Assembly (NCBI GenBank): GCA_900541905.1
Contig: UQLQ01000020.1
Span: 1-32,141 of the forward strand
Source of the DNA: an uncultured Oscillospiraceae bacterium
Lineage (GTDB): Bacteria > Bacillota > Clostridia > Oscillospirales > Acutalibacteraceae
Direction: 5' to 3'
Length of the DNA stretch: 32,141 nt
Shown here one piece after another: positions 1 through 8,044 of the stretch (the stretch's first letter is position 1; each line of letters starts with the position of its first letter). The position numbers and the translations under genes are program-made. A model generated the notes under the pieces. That model searched no databases. It worked only from the letters and a program-made list of their open reading frames with translations, and was not told where the DNA came from.

Positions 1-2919
1 TGTACTTGTTAGGTTTGGCATATTTGCTTCTGTGATGGATACTCTCTCCAGCCTGCTTTGTCCTGCCAGCATTTCTTCCATGCTCGTTACTCCGCTTAAT
101 CCGCTCCACCCTTTTAATTCGGTTATTTGGTCATCTCTTCCCAATACACTCCATCCTTGTGAAAGGCCGGATAAATCCTGCACTGTATTATTCAAATTCC
201 AATTATTTATAGAAACATTTGCTCTAAAATTGGTACGGCTATCATACCATGGCACTTCCAATTGATTGTCTGCATTTGTTAAAACATCATCTACTGTTAC
301 TTCCCAGTTATCTGCCAGTAATGTAAACGGATTGTTGGGATAAGTATCACCCCAAAATGCAGTAGTCAAATCATATGCTCCTCCATTGTTAGCCACTTTT
401 TCATTACATCCATCTAGAACCCAGCCGGAAATATCTAATAATTCTAAAGAGGTACAACCATCAAATGTGAAATAAAAGAACATCTTTTTAAAACCGGACT
501 TAATATTCGGTATTCTAACCTCTTTTACATTGGTACAATCGGAAAAAGTACCATATAGACTATCTAACGAATGAATCTCTGTCCATCCGCTTAAATCTAT
601 CACTTCTAAATTTGTGCAACCTGAAAAAGCTTGTTGTAAATCCAATAAAGAAGGAACACTCCAGCCATCTAAACTAAATTTCTGTAAGTTTTCACAACCA
701 TAAAATAACCATGGCAAATTAACAATTTTAGTAGGATTCCAACATTCTAAATTCGCAGATTGCAGATTAATGCAATTATAGAATACAGCAGATCCTTCTG
801 TCGCATTTGGCAGCACCCAAGATTCAATACCTGTATCGGCCAGAGATGTTAAACCTTCACATTGATAAAATGCATAACTGATATCTGTAAAATTTCTTGT
901 ATTGGTTTCATCCCAGTTTAAACGTACATTACTTAAACTGGTACATCCTTGAAACAATCTGCTTATATTTTTTACATTGGACGTATTCCATGCACTTAAA
1001 TCAACGTTATCAATAGAAGAACAGTTTGTGAATAATCTGGATATATTTGTTACATTTTGTGTACTTAGTTGCTCTATACCAAGTACCGTAGTTAAATTGG
1101 TACAGCCATAAAATAATGCGTCCATAGTGGTAGTTTCAGATGTATCGAAATTACCTGCAAAATCTATCTTTGTAATGTTTGCATTCCAACCTGTTCCTAA
1201 TGTGCTGGTATCAGAATTGTATTGTGCAAACAAAGCACGAATATCAGAGGGTGCTTTTACTCCGCCTTCTGCACTGATATACATATCAAAGCCTTGTTGA
1301 TCATTTTTCACTAAATAGGCAATAACAGAGTTTCCTTCTTCTGCAATATTACGTGCATAGACAATATCGGTTCTGTCCTTTACAGTTACTTTTCTGGAGT
1401 CCTCCGCAGAGGCATTGTCCATATAGTCTAATAATTCATCTCGAAAGGTAACAGAATGTACTTTGTCGCCTACCAGCTCTCCATTGACAATTACATTGCT
1501 GAAATTCAATACTTGGTTTAAACCTGCTGTTTCCATAATTTGATTGCCTTTGGAAGGTGCTTTTTCAACTTGACCAACTTCCAAATATACATCCGGCTGT
1601 CCCCAGACTGGTTTCAACGTAATGTTCTCATCCGGCATTACAATACTTTCACCTGCCAAATAACGTGTGCCTGCATATTTTCCGTCCGTAACAATCCAGC
1701 CACCAAATGTGTATTTTTCTTTTGATATATCGGAGGCATTGGCAAGTGTTACAATTGCACCTGAAGCTGCAGATTGATCTAAAGGTGCTGTACCTGTTAC
1801 GTTATCTCCCAGTTCATAATGAATGGTGAGGTCAGATTTATTTAGAATAACTTCAGGAAATGTAACACTTCCATTTGAAGTCGTTTCATCAGTTAAGCCT
1901 GTATAATAAGTTGTAGAAAAAGATTGTCCTTCAAATACGCATTCCGGACCCATTACATCAGGATTTAACATAACCTTTAATTTTACCTGTAGAATATCAC
2001 CTGCATTAAAATCATCGGTTTTAATGGTAACTCCCTGTTTATCCTGGTGAACAGCAGCATTTGTGCTTCCATACACCAGCGTTACTTTAATCGGTTCCGC
2101 GCTTGCCTCTGTAATTTCTTTTATCATCGTTTGATTTTGTGCAAGATTTAACTCCATTGTTCCTTCATGATGATCAAATAATGCTTTACTAAAAGACACC
2201 AATAGTTCATTGGCATAGAATTCTTCCAATGCCTTTGCTTCATCAGCAAATTGTTCCAAGACACTGCTTACAGTTGTGCTGTATTGATAAGTAACCAAAG
2301 CATCGTTTTCTTCCAAGATGTTGTCAAGTTCAGATAGTTTATTGTTAAGTTCATTTTCTTTATTTACAGAAGAACCCAGTGCCCATAAGACTACGGTTGG
2401 GTGATGATTCATATCTTTTGCTTCTTTGACTGCTTCTATTGCTTTATCCACTGCCAACAATTCATCTGCGTTTCCGCCAATTTGGCTTAAAGAAGTATTG
2501 GCATCATACTCTGCCGCAGTTTCAAGCCAATCAGTTTCGTTAATTTGATTTCCTCCATATGTAATGATTTTAACAGGATTAGAGCCATATGCATACACCA
2601 TGTCACTGGATTTTCCACTCCAACCTGCAATGACCGATCCTGCTTCTTGTGTTGATTGCTTACCTGTATCTGACGAGTCTACCAAAAAGATGACATTCAC
2701 CGGCTCTTTCGGTTCAGCATGAATCAGGTAGGTAATTTCTGCCTCAGTTCGTTCTTCGTTTAAATACTCTACTGAAACAGAACCTGCCTCCTCATTTCCT
2801 GAAGCTCTGTTTGATACTGCACTTACTATATTCATAAAATGGAAAGGTAATAAAGTGAGTATCAGCAATGCACATAAACATACTGCCAGTATACTTTTGG
2901 ATTTTTTACACACGTTCAC
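1..2919 (-). CDS. Partial BspA-like surface protein: VWA-like domain plus DUF285 repeats
   Basis: The reading frame is open for 973 codons from a GTG at 2917-2919 and runs off the window, so the C-terminus is missing. A Shine-Dalgarno AAGGAG (2931-2936) lies about 11 bases upstream. Residues 1-34 are a signal peptide (KK, hydrophobic core, cleavage after VSA). Residues about 75-260 resemble a von Willebrand A domain: NVIFLVDSSDT around D81 fits the first MIDAS motif, but the later GGT and TDG positions read GGN and ALG, so metal binding is doubtful. Residues about 367-439 form a Listeria-Bacteroides (InlB B-type) repeat ending in TLKPVW. From about residue 600 to 830 there are nine DUF285/BspA-type repeats, each with a [GNDQ]C[TSEI]xx[LIV] core such as FYGCTNL and FSGCTNL. 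The protein is probably exported and surface-attached, with a role in adhesion; the anchor would lie outside the window. Function is inferred from architecture only. Confidence 0.85.
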   Translation of the reverse strand, partial: MNVCKKSKSILAVCLCALLILTLLPFHFMNIVSAVSNRASGNEEAGSVSVEYLNEERTEAEITYLIHAEPKEPVNVIFLVDSSDTGKQSTQEAGSVIAGWSGKSSDMVYAYGSNPVKIITYGGNQINETDWLETAAEYDANTSLSQIGGNADELLAVDKAIEAVKEAKDMNHHPTVVLWALGSSVNKENELNNKLSELDNILEENDALVTYQYSTTVSSVLEQFADEAKALEEFYANELLVSFSKALFDHHEGTMELNLAQNQTMIKEITEASAEPIKVTLVYGSTNAAVHQDKQGVTIKTDDFNAGDILQVKLKVMLNPDVMGPECVFEGQSFSTTYYTGLTDETTSNGSVTFPEVILNKSDLTIHYELGDNVTGTAPLDQSAASGAIVTLANASDISKEKYTFGGWIVTDGKYAGTRYLAGESIVMPDENITLKPVWGQPDVYLEVGQVEKAPSKGNQIMETAGLNQVLNFSNVIVNGELVGDKVHSVTFRDELLDYMDNASAEDSRKVTVKDRTDIVYARNIAEEGNSVIAYLVKNDQQGFDMYISAEGGVKAPSDIRALFAQYNSDTSTLGTGWNANITKIDFAGNFDTSETTTMDALFYGCTNLTTVLGIEQLSTQNVTNISRLFTNCSSIDNVDLSAWNTSNVKNISRLFQGCTSLSNVRLNWDETNTRNFTDISYAFYQCEGLTSLADTGIESWVLPNATEGSAVFYNCINLQSANLECWNPTKIVNLPWLFYGCENLQKFSLDGWSVPSLLDLQQAFSGCTNLEVIDLSGWTEIHSLDSLYGTFSDCTNVKEVRIPNIKSGFKKMFFYFTFDGCTSLELLDISGWVLDGCNEKVANNGGAYDLTTAFWGDTYPNNPFTLLADNWEVTVDDVLTNADNQLEVPWYDSRTNFRANVSINNWNLNNTVQDLSGLSQGWSVLGRDDQITELKGWSGLSGVTSMEEMLAGQSRLERVSITEANMPNLTST

Positions 2920-3074
2920 TTTGTTAAACACTCCTTTTCATATATCAGGCTTAACCGTATTAATATATGTAATCCTACAAAAAGCAAAATGGAATTCATG
3001 GACATCTTCTAAAATCTCTTTTTATTTTCTTGGTGATATCATTATCCTCTGATGGAACCAAAAGCAGACATTAA

Positions 3075-3182
3075 GTAGACTTTTAATAATAGATATGGTA
3101 GAATGTCGAAAAGGCTTAACTGCGTTAGTCATTTTCCATTTTATGGTGATTATCCGGTGAGAAATAAAGTCTACCTTTTTTT
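3075..3182. repeat. Long-range inverted repeat in the gap upstream of the surface-protein gene
   Basis: GTAGACTTT at 3075-3083 is perfectly complementary to AAAGTCTAC at 3166-3174. A second, competing partner GGTAGA (3097-3102) can pair with TCTACC (3170-3175), so the same right arm has two alternative partners. Small internal hairpins lie between (CCAT/ATGG around 3136-3145; TAACT/AGTCA around 3117-3131). On the plus strand the right arm is followed by seven T (3176-3182), which looks terminator-like. On the minus strand the element sits in the presumed leader of the surface-protein gene. I do not recognise a known riboswitch family in it. Confidence 0.4.
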
Positions 3183-3280
3183 CCAAATAAGAGGATTCTT
3201 AATAGATTTTGTTTTTATAATATAAATTCTTTTTAAAAGTTCATTGATTAATACTGAAACAAATTAGAACAATTTACAAT

Positions 3281-3309
3281 ATTATACTAATCTGTTCATA
3301 ATTCAGTCA
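3281..3309 (-). promoter_or_regulatory. Possible promoter for the surface-protein gene
   Basis: Read on the minus strand, a perfect TATAAT (3281-3286) is preceded after 17-18 bases by GTGACT/TGACTG (about 3304-3310), a partial match to TTGACA. It would give a leader of roughly 350 bases before the GTG at 2919. The -35 is imperfect and nothing else confirms it. Confidence 0.4.
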
Positions 3310-3343
3310 CACCTTATTGAAAAGAAACGAGTATACTATAAAT

Positions 3344-3455
3344 GTAGTCAAGAGATAACGTTGCTACATGCTCATTGATTTCCCCCACTTAATCAATGAA
3401 ATAAATGCTAACAAAAAGGCATACCGAATCGAAAGATTCGGCCTTTTTGTTTTTA
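3344..3455 (+). ncRNA. Candidate small RNA with a C-rich loop
   Basis: The plus strand could give a transcript of about 110 bases. A TATACT box lies at 3332-3337, but no good -35 is visible. The body contains a weak hairpin ATGTAG/CTACAT (3342-3347 with 3363-3368), then a 9-bp hairpin TCATTGATT/AATCAATGA (3372-3380 with 3391-3399) whose 10-base loop is TCCCCCACTT, then an intrinsic terminator at 3413-3455. Single-stranded C-rich loops that can pair with Shine-Dalgarno regions are typical of Firmicute trans-acting small RNAs. There is no convincing reading frame. The weak promoter keeps this tentative; the structure could instead belong to the minus strand. Confidence 0.35.
3413..3455. terminator. 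Bidirectional intrinsic terminator
   Basis: CCGAATC (3424-3430) and GATTCGG (3435-3441) form a stem closed by a GAAA tetraloop. Outer arms AAAAAGGC (3413-3420) and GCCTTTTT (3441-3448) add further pairing. A T-rich tail follows on the plus strand (to 3454) and an equivalent one on the minus strand. It is the second terminator after leuS when read on the minus strand, or the end of the candidate small RNA when read on the plus strand. Confidence 0.75.
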
Positions 3456-3474
3456 CAGCATAATTTTTACAAAT

Positions 3475-3507
3475 AAAAAACAGGCACTTTTAAAGTGCCT
3501 GTTTTTT
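3475..3507 (-). terminator. leuS transcription terminator
   Basis: CAGGCACTTT (3481-3490) pairs with AAAGTGCCTG (3492-3501), flanked by six A and six T, so it can act in both directions. On the minus strand it begins inside the leuS stop codon (3506-3508), with no space between coding region and terminator. It closes the long housekeeping block. Confidence 0.85.
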
Positions 3508-5914
3508 ATTTTGCTACAATATTGACCAGCTTACCCGGTACATAAATTTCTTTTACAATTTGCTTATCTGCAAGTTCTGCTGCTACTTTCCCATCTGCTT
3601 TTGCAGCTGCAATTGCGCTTTCAGCATCAATATCTGCAGCAACCTCTAATCTGCAACGAATTTTTCCGCATACCTGAACCGCAATTTCAATGGTTTTATC
3701 CACACATTTACTCTCATCATATTCAGGCCATTGCTGCTGACAAACCATACCATCGCCGAGCTTAGAATGCTCCCATACCTCTTCACAAATATGGGGAGCA
3801 AACATATTTAACAATACGGTAAATAATCTTAATTCACCTTTGGTTACAGAGCCTATATCATAAATATCATTTAACAAAGCCATTAATGTCGCAATTGCTG
3901 TATTGAATTTTAATGTTTCAATATCTTCGCCAATCTTTTTGATGGCTCTATGGAAAGAAGCTTCCAATTTAGGACTAAGCGCTTCCTCTGATGTCATGAT
4001 GTCTTGCAAATTCCAAAAGCGTTCCAGAAAACGTCTGCATCCTTTGATACTTGCCGTACTCCAAGGAGCTGCTTTTTCAAAGTCGCCTATAAACATCTCA
4101 TATAAACGCATGGTATCTGCGCCATATTCTTGTATAATGTCATCCGGATTCACTACATTACCGCGAGATTTGCTCATCTTTTCGCCGTTTTCACCCAAAA
4201 TCATACCATGACTGGTACGTTTTGCGTATGGTTCTTTGGTTGGTGCAATTCCAATATCATAAAGGAATTTATTCCAAAAACGGCTGTACAGTAAATGCAA
4301 AGTGGTATGTTCCATTCCTCCGTTATACCAATCCACGGGTGCCCAATACTGTAATGCTTCGGTGCTTGCCAAAGCATTGTGATTGTGCGGATCCATATAA
4401 CGCAGAAAATACCAGGAAGAACCTGCCCATTGAGGCATGGTATCTGTTTCACGCTTTGCAGGACCACCGCATTTTGGACAAGTGGTATTGACCCAATCTG
4501 TCATTTTTGCAAGAGGAGATTCTCCGTTATCTGTTGGTTCGTAAGAATCCACATCAGGCAATTCCAATGGTAATTGCTCCTGAGGAACCGCAACTTGTCC
4601 ACATTTATCGCAATGTACAATCGGAATTGGTTCACCCCAATAGCGCTGACGTGAGAATACCCAATCGCGCAGTTTAAAGTTTACCTTTGTATGTCCGATG
4701 CCTTTTTCTTCCAAGTATGCTGTAATTTTTTTCTTTGCTTCCTCAACGGTTAAGCCGTTTAAAATATCTGAATTTACCATAGTACCGTTTTGATTCTCGG
4801 TAAATGCCTCTTTTTGTACGTCGCCGCCTTTTACAACCTCAACAATCGGAAGATTGAATTTTTTCGCAAACTCCCAGTCACGTGCATCATGACCCGGAAC
4901 AGCCATAATGGCGCCTGTACCGTAAGAGACCAGAACATAATCGGAAACAAAAATCGGAATTTCTTTTTGCGTCAAAGGATTGATACCTTTTACTCCCTTT
5001 AATTCCACACCTGTTTTTTCTTTGGCAACTTCTGTACGTTCAAAATCAGATTTTTTCGCTGCCGCCTCCTGATAAGCACGGATTTCATCCATGTTGGAAA
5101 GTTTATCTTTCCAAGTTTCAATCAAAGGATGTTCCGGAGAGATAACCATATATGTAACGCCATACATCGTATCCGGACGAGTGGTATAAATCTCTACCGT
5201 GTCGCCTGCTGTGGTAGCAAATTTGGCTTGTACACCTGTGGAACGGCCAATCCAGTTTCTTTGCTGTGCTTTTACACGCTCAGGGTAATCTACCAAATCC
5301 AAGTCATCAATCAAACGCTGTGCATATTCTGTAATTTTCAGCATCCATTGAGATTTTGTCTTACGCACAACCTCACTTCCACAGCGTTCACAGCCACCGT
5401 TTACTACCTCTTCATTTGCAAGCACACACTTGCAAGAAGTACACCAGTTTACCGCCATTTCTTTTTTATAAGCAAGACCGTGCTGAAATAACTGAAGGAA
5501 AATCCATTGCGTCCATTTATAATATTCCGGGTCCGTGGTGTTAATTTCACGAGACCAGTCAAAAGAAATGCCCAAAGAAATCAATTGCTGTTTAAAACGC
5601 GCAATATTCTGTTCTGTTACAATTTTGGGATGTACATGATGTTTGATTGCGAAGTTTTCGGTAGGCAAACCGAATGCATCCCAGCCAATTGGATAAAGTA
5701 CATTATAGCCCTGCATACGGCGCTTTCTTGCAATAATATCAATTGCAGTATAAGAACGCGGATGTCCCACATGCAGCCCTTGTCCGGACGGATAAGGAAA
5801 TTCAATCAGTGCGTAATATTTCTCTTTGTCTGACTGATTGGAAGCATGAAAAACTCCTGCTTCTTCCCACTTTTTATGCCATTTTTCTTCTAATGGTTGA
5901 TGTTCGTACTTCAC
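3506..5914 (-). CDS. leuS: Leucine--tRNA ligase
   Basis: This class Ia aminoacyl-tRNA synthetase charges tRNA-Leu with leucine in the cytoplasm. The 802 residues match the bacterial LeuRS length. The HIGH signature is HVGH at residues 48-51, following PYPSGQGL. A zinc-ribbon-like cysteine cluster (CTSCKC and later CERCG) sits near residues 155-180. The editing domain shows TTRPDT near residue 250. The KMSKS loop is at about 577-581, followed by RGNVVNP. The start is GTG (5912-5914) with an AGGGGG ribosome binding site eight bases upstream; no other start fits. It follows rsfS after 11 bases and is the last gene of the block. No T-box leader is present immediately upstream, so control is presumably from the operon. 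Confidence 0.98.
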   Translation of the reverse strand: MKYEHQPLEEKWHKKWEEAGVFHASNQSDKEKYYALIEFPYPSGQGLHVGHPRSYTAIDIIARKRRMQGYNVLYPIGWDAFGLPTENFAIKHHVHPKIVTEQNIARFKQQLISLGISFDWSREINTTDPEYYKWTQWIFLQLFQHGLAYKKEMAVNWCTSCKCVLANEEVVNGGCERCGSEVVRKTKSQWMLKITEYAQRLIDDLDLVDYPERVKAQQRNWIGRSTGVQAKFATTAGDTVEIYTTRPDTMYGVTYMVISPEHPLIETWKDKLSNMDEIRAYQEAAAKKSDFERTEVAKEKTGVELKGVKGINPLTQKEIPIFVSDYVLVSYGTGAIMAVPGHDARDWEFAKKFNLPIVEVVKGGDVQKEAFTENQNGTMVNSDILNGLTVEEAKKKITAYLEEKGIGHTKVNFKLRDWVFSRQRYWGEPIPIVHCDKCGQVAVPQEQLPLELPDVDSYEPTDNGESPLAKMTDWVNTTCPKCGGPAKRETDTMPQWAGSSWYFLRYMDPHNHNALASTEALQYWAPVDWYNGGMEHTTLHLLYSRFWNKFLYDIGIAPTKEPYAKRTSHGMILGENGEKMSKSRGNVVNPDDIIQEYGADTMRLYEMFIGDFEKAAPWSTASIKGCRRFLERFWNLQDIMTSEEALSPKLEASFHRAIKKIGEDIETLKFNTAIATLMALLNDIYDIGSVTKGELRLFTVLLNMFAPHICEEVWEHSKLGDGMVCQQQWPEYDESKCVDKTIEIAVQVCGKIRCRLEVAADIDAESAIAAAKADGKVAAELADKQIVKEIYVPGKLVNIVAK

Positions 5915-5925
5915 AGAATTTCCCC

Positions 5926-6276
5926 CTAATTTAAAAAGCTCATATCAATAGATTCTCCGTCCTGCCATAAACGGTCAAGGTCATAAAATTCGCGAGATTC
6001 CGGTGTAAAGATATGAACAATTACACTATTGTAATCCATTAACACCCAGGAATTTGCTCTGTAACCCTCCATATGGTCAGGCATAATACCTACTGACTTT
6101 AGACCAACTTCCAATTCATCCGCCAATGCATTTACATGGGTATTGCTGGTACCGGTTGCAAATACAAAATAATCTGTCAGGGAAGAAATATCTTCAATTT
6201 TTACAATTTTAATTTCTTCTGCTTTTTTGTTATTTAAATATTTTGCCGCTTCTTTTGCTAATTCTAAAGATGTCAT
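5926..6276 (-). CDS. rsfS: Ribosome silencing factor (RsfS/DUF143)
   Basis: RsfS binds ribosomal protein L14 and blocks joining of 30S and 50S subunits when nutrients are short. The 116-residue protein has the family pattern: an N-terminal helix MTSLELAKEAAKYL, the segment DISSLTDYFVFATGTSNTH, HMEGYRANSWVLMDY, and a C-terminal SREFYDLDRLW. An in-frame ATG at 6348 would add 24 residues, but family members begin at the TSLELAK segment. The ATG at 6274-6276 has a GGTGGAAG ribosome binding site just upstream, so I chose it. The order nadD-yqeK-rsfS-leuS is common in Firmicutes. The 250-base leader in front is unusual and is described separately. Confidence 0.95.
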   Translation of the reverse strand: MTSLELAKEAAKYLNNKKAEEIKIVKIEDISSLTDYFVFATGTSNTHVNALADELEVGLKSVGIMPDHMEGYRANSWVLMDYNSVIVHIFTPESREFYDLDRLWQDGESIDMSFLN

Positions 6277-6527
6277 GCACTTCCACCATTTCTCCGGCAA
6301 ATATATAGGTTTGGCAGCAATTTTCCTTTGCCGGATAGAAAATTGCATTCATTCAGATCCCTTTTAAATCGGAGCAACACTCCATCAAGCTTACCTGAAG
6401 CTTTTAAGTGATTTTGCAACTGCGATGGGAACATTCGCTCCTCACCATTTCAACGAGAGCTTACAGCTTTCGCCAAAATGATGAAGGGTACTCGCCGCTT
6501 TAGATGCGGGTAATATCATCGTATCGG
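6277..6527 (-). promoter_or_regulatory. Structured leader between yqeK and rsfS
   Basis: This is the only large gap inside an otherwise tightly packed block. Next to the rsfS ribosome binding site two inverted repeats compete: GCAATTTTC/GAAAATTGC (6317-6325 with 6338-6346) and CCGGCAAA/TTTGCCGG (6294-6301 with 6327-6334). The loop of the first contains one arm of the second, so they form either a switch or a pseudoknot. Further upstream on the minus strand is a long hairpin (about 6445-6489) that pairs almost fully if G-U pairs are allowed. Smaller ones are GGAG/CTCC at 6371-6383, AAGCTT/AAGCTT at 6386-6402 and CCGC/GCGG at 6495-6509. A 25-codon reading frame (ATG at about 6517, stop at about 6442) has no visible ribosome binding site. 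No known riboswitch or T-box consensus was recognised. Confidence 0.5.
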
Positions 6528-7097
6528 TTATAACTCGAAGTGTTTAATTGCCCAGTTATATGCCGCTACACTGTCAGGATGTACGGTTTTATGCGCAGAT
6601 GTTAAATCCTGAATGGAAAATATTAATCCTTCCAGTACAGCTTTATCAAGACTGTCTCTTGCTAAATCCCGTAATTTTTCTACACCTTCGTAGTCACGGT
6701 CCATTGAAATAAAGTCTGCTACAAACAATACTTTATCCAACTGAGTCATATGAGCACGTGCAGTTGTATGGTACAGGACTGCGTTAAGCATTTCTTCATC
6801 TTCGATATGCAGCACTTGTTTCATATATAAATAGCCACATTTTGCATGCCAAAGCTTTGGTGCATCGCGCTCTTCATCAGTGAGTATTATACCAGAGTCC
6901 TCCATCATTTTCAATTGTTCTTCTTTTGGAAGCTCTTTCATAATATCGTGTAAAATTCCGACTGTTTCCGCCTTTTTTTCATCTACGCCATATCTGCTTG
7001 CCAATGCAATACATTCTTCCGCAACATAAACAGAATGACGAAAACGTTTATCGGACAAAAACGGACGGATAATCTCTTTATATTGTTTTGAATCCAT
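6528..7097 (-). CDS. yqeK: HD-domain Ap4A hydrolase YqeK
   Basis: YqeK proteins are HD-domain phosphohydrolases; characterised members cleave symmetrically diadenosine tetraphosphate, an alarmone-like dinucleotide. The 189-residue protein shows the HD ligands in order: H in RFRHSVYVAEEC, HD in VGILHDIMKE, H in LYHTTARAH and D in FVADFISMDRDYEG. An ATG at 7119-7121 would give eight more residues, but the ATG at 7095-7097 has AGGAGT seven bases upstream, so it is preferred. That ribosome binding site is formed by the last codons of nadD, which suggests translational coupling. nadD and yqeK are neighbours, sometimes fused, in many Firmicutes. Confidence 0.93.
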   Translation of the reverse strand: MDSKQYKEIIRPFLSDKRFRHSVYVAEECIALASRYGVDEKKAETVGILHDIMKELPKEEQLKMMEDSGIILTDEERDAPKLWHAKCGYLYMKQVLHIEDEEMLNAVLYHTTARAHMTQLDKVLFVADFISMDRDYEGVEKLRDLARDSLDKAVLEGLIFSIQDLTSAHKTVHPDSVAAYNWAIKHFEL

Positions 7098-7101
7098 AGA
7101 C

Positions 7102-7701
7102 TTACTCCTTATATAAATCATACTGCTTCATATAGTCCATAACCGCGGCAGGAACCAAATGGGAAATATCTTCCCCTTTCCTCCATGCAGTTCTGACCAA
7201 CGTAGATGAAATGGGTAAAAAATCAATATTAGCCAATATGGTATTGGCGCCGTGCGTTTTCAGAATTTGAGCGTATTGTTCCATTTTTTCCATTCCCTCT
7301 ATACTGCGGGGAGCAGAACAAATGGTTGCCAATTGGAAAATACGGTCAGGATTGTTCCATGTCAGCAGAGATAGAAACATATCCTCCCCTGTAATAAAAT
7401 ATAGTATATCGTTGGGAAATTTATGTTTTAACGTTTCCAAAGTCAATACCGTATAGCTGGGAGTTTCTCTTTTCACTTCCATATCGGAGACTTCATAACC
7501 AAATTCTTCTGCCGCCAGCCTGCACATACGCACACGATGTTCTGCACTTGCCAACTGTTCTTCTCCTTTGTGCGTAGGTATTTTGGTCGGAATGAAAATA
7601 ACACGGTCAAATCCGATTTTTTCAGAAAATCGTTTGACCAAATGTAAATGACCGTTATGAATTGGATTAAACGTACCGCCCAAAATTGCAATTTTCTGCA
7701 T
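7102..7701 (-). CDS. nadD: Nicotinate-nucleotide adenylyltransferase
   Basis: NadD transfers AMP from ATP to nicotinate mononucleotide, giving deamido-NAD in NAD synthesis. The N-terminal nucleotidyltransferase motif is GGTFNPIHNGHL, carrying the HxGH histidines, and the C-terminal motif is ISSTLVR. About 199 residues is normal. A GTG lies directly before the ATG chosen here (7699-7701), and either could be used; the Shine-Dalgarno is weak, so it may depend on ribosomes arriving from yhbY. Its stop precedes yqeK's start by four bases. Confidence 0.96.
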   Translation of the reverse strand: MQKIAILGGTFNPIHNGHLHLVKRFSEKIGFDRVIFIPTKIPTHKGEEQLASAEHRVRMCRLAAEEFGYEVSDMEVKRETPSYTVLTLETLKHKFPNDILYFITGEDMFLSLLTWNNPDRIFQLATICSAPRSIEGMEKMEQYAQILKTHGANTILANIDFLPISSTLVRTAWRKGEDISHLVPAAVMDYMKQYDLYKE

Positions 7702-7721
7702 CACAGCACATCACGACCAAT

Positions 7722-8030
7722 CTATGATTTTTTCTTGGATTTCGGCAAAACAATTTTCGGGTCTTGCTGATTTTTACGGTACAAAATAAACTTTGTACCA
7801 ATCACCTGAATCACATCAGATTTTGTTTTTTCTGCAATTTCTTCTGCTGTATCGCGCGGAGAATGCGGCGCTGTCTCCAGCACTTTTCCTTTAATCAATT
7901 CTCTTGCTTTCAACGCATCATTTGCTTGCTTTACAATGTCGTCGCTAATGCCGCCTTTTCCAACCATCAAAATGGTTTCGATAGAATTTGCCATAGCACG
8001 CAAATAAGCGCGTTGTTTACTTGTTAGCAT
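7722..8030 (-). CDS. yhbY: YhbY-family CRM-domain RNA-binding protein
   Basis: This is a single-domain CRM protein of 102 residues; YhbY associates with pre-50S ribosomal particles. It begins MLTSKQRAYLRAMAN and contains the family's basic loop motif VGKGGISDDIVKQ, followed by KVLETAPHSPRDTAEEIAEK and GTKFILYRKNQ. A longer frame reaches a TTG at 8048, but the ATG at 8028-8030 has AAAGGAG at ideal spacing. It sits between rdgB and nadD, a common Firmicute neighbourhood for ribosome assembly and nucleotide housekeeping genes. Confidence 0.93.
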   Translation of the reverse strand: MLTSKQRAYLRAMANSIETILMVGKGGISDDIVKQANDALKARELIKGKVLETAPHSPRDTAEEIAEKTKSDVIQVIGTKFILYRKNQQDPKIVLPKSKKKS

Positions 8031-8044
8031 GGTATGCTCCTTTA

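Noticed and set aside
32..265. Short plus-strand frames in the first 3 kb
   Set aside because: The minus strand holds a continuous 973-codon frame with clear domains; the plus-strand frames are its shadows.
3075..3174. A miniature inverted-repeat transposable element
   Set aside because: The 9-bp arms are not flanked by a target duplication and no second copy is visible in the window.
6400..6490. A tRNA-like fold in the yqeK-rsfS gap
   Set aside because: The hairpins do not form a cloverleaf, and no anticodon arm or T-loop consensus is present.
5926..6527. A T-box or leucine-responsive leader for leuS
   Set aside because: leuS starts only 11 bases after rsfS, and the gap before rsfS lacks the T-box consensus and an antiterminator of that type.
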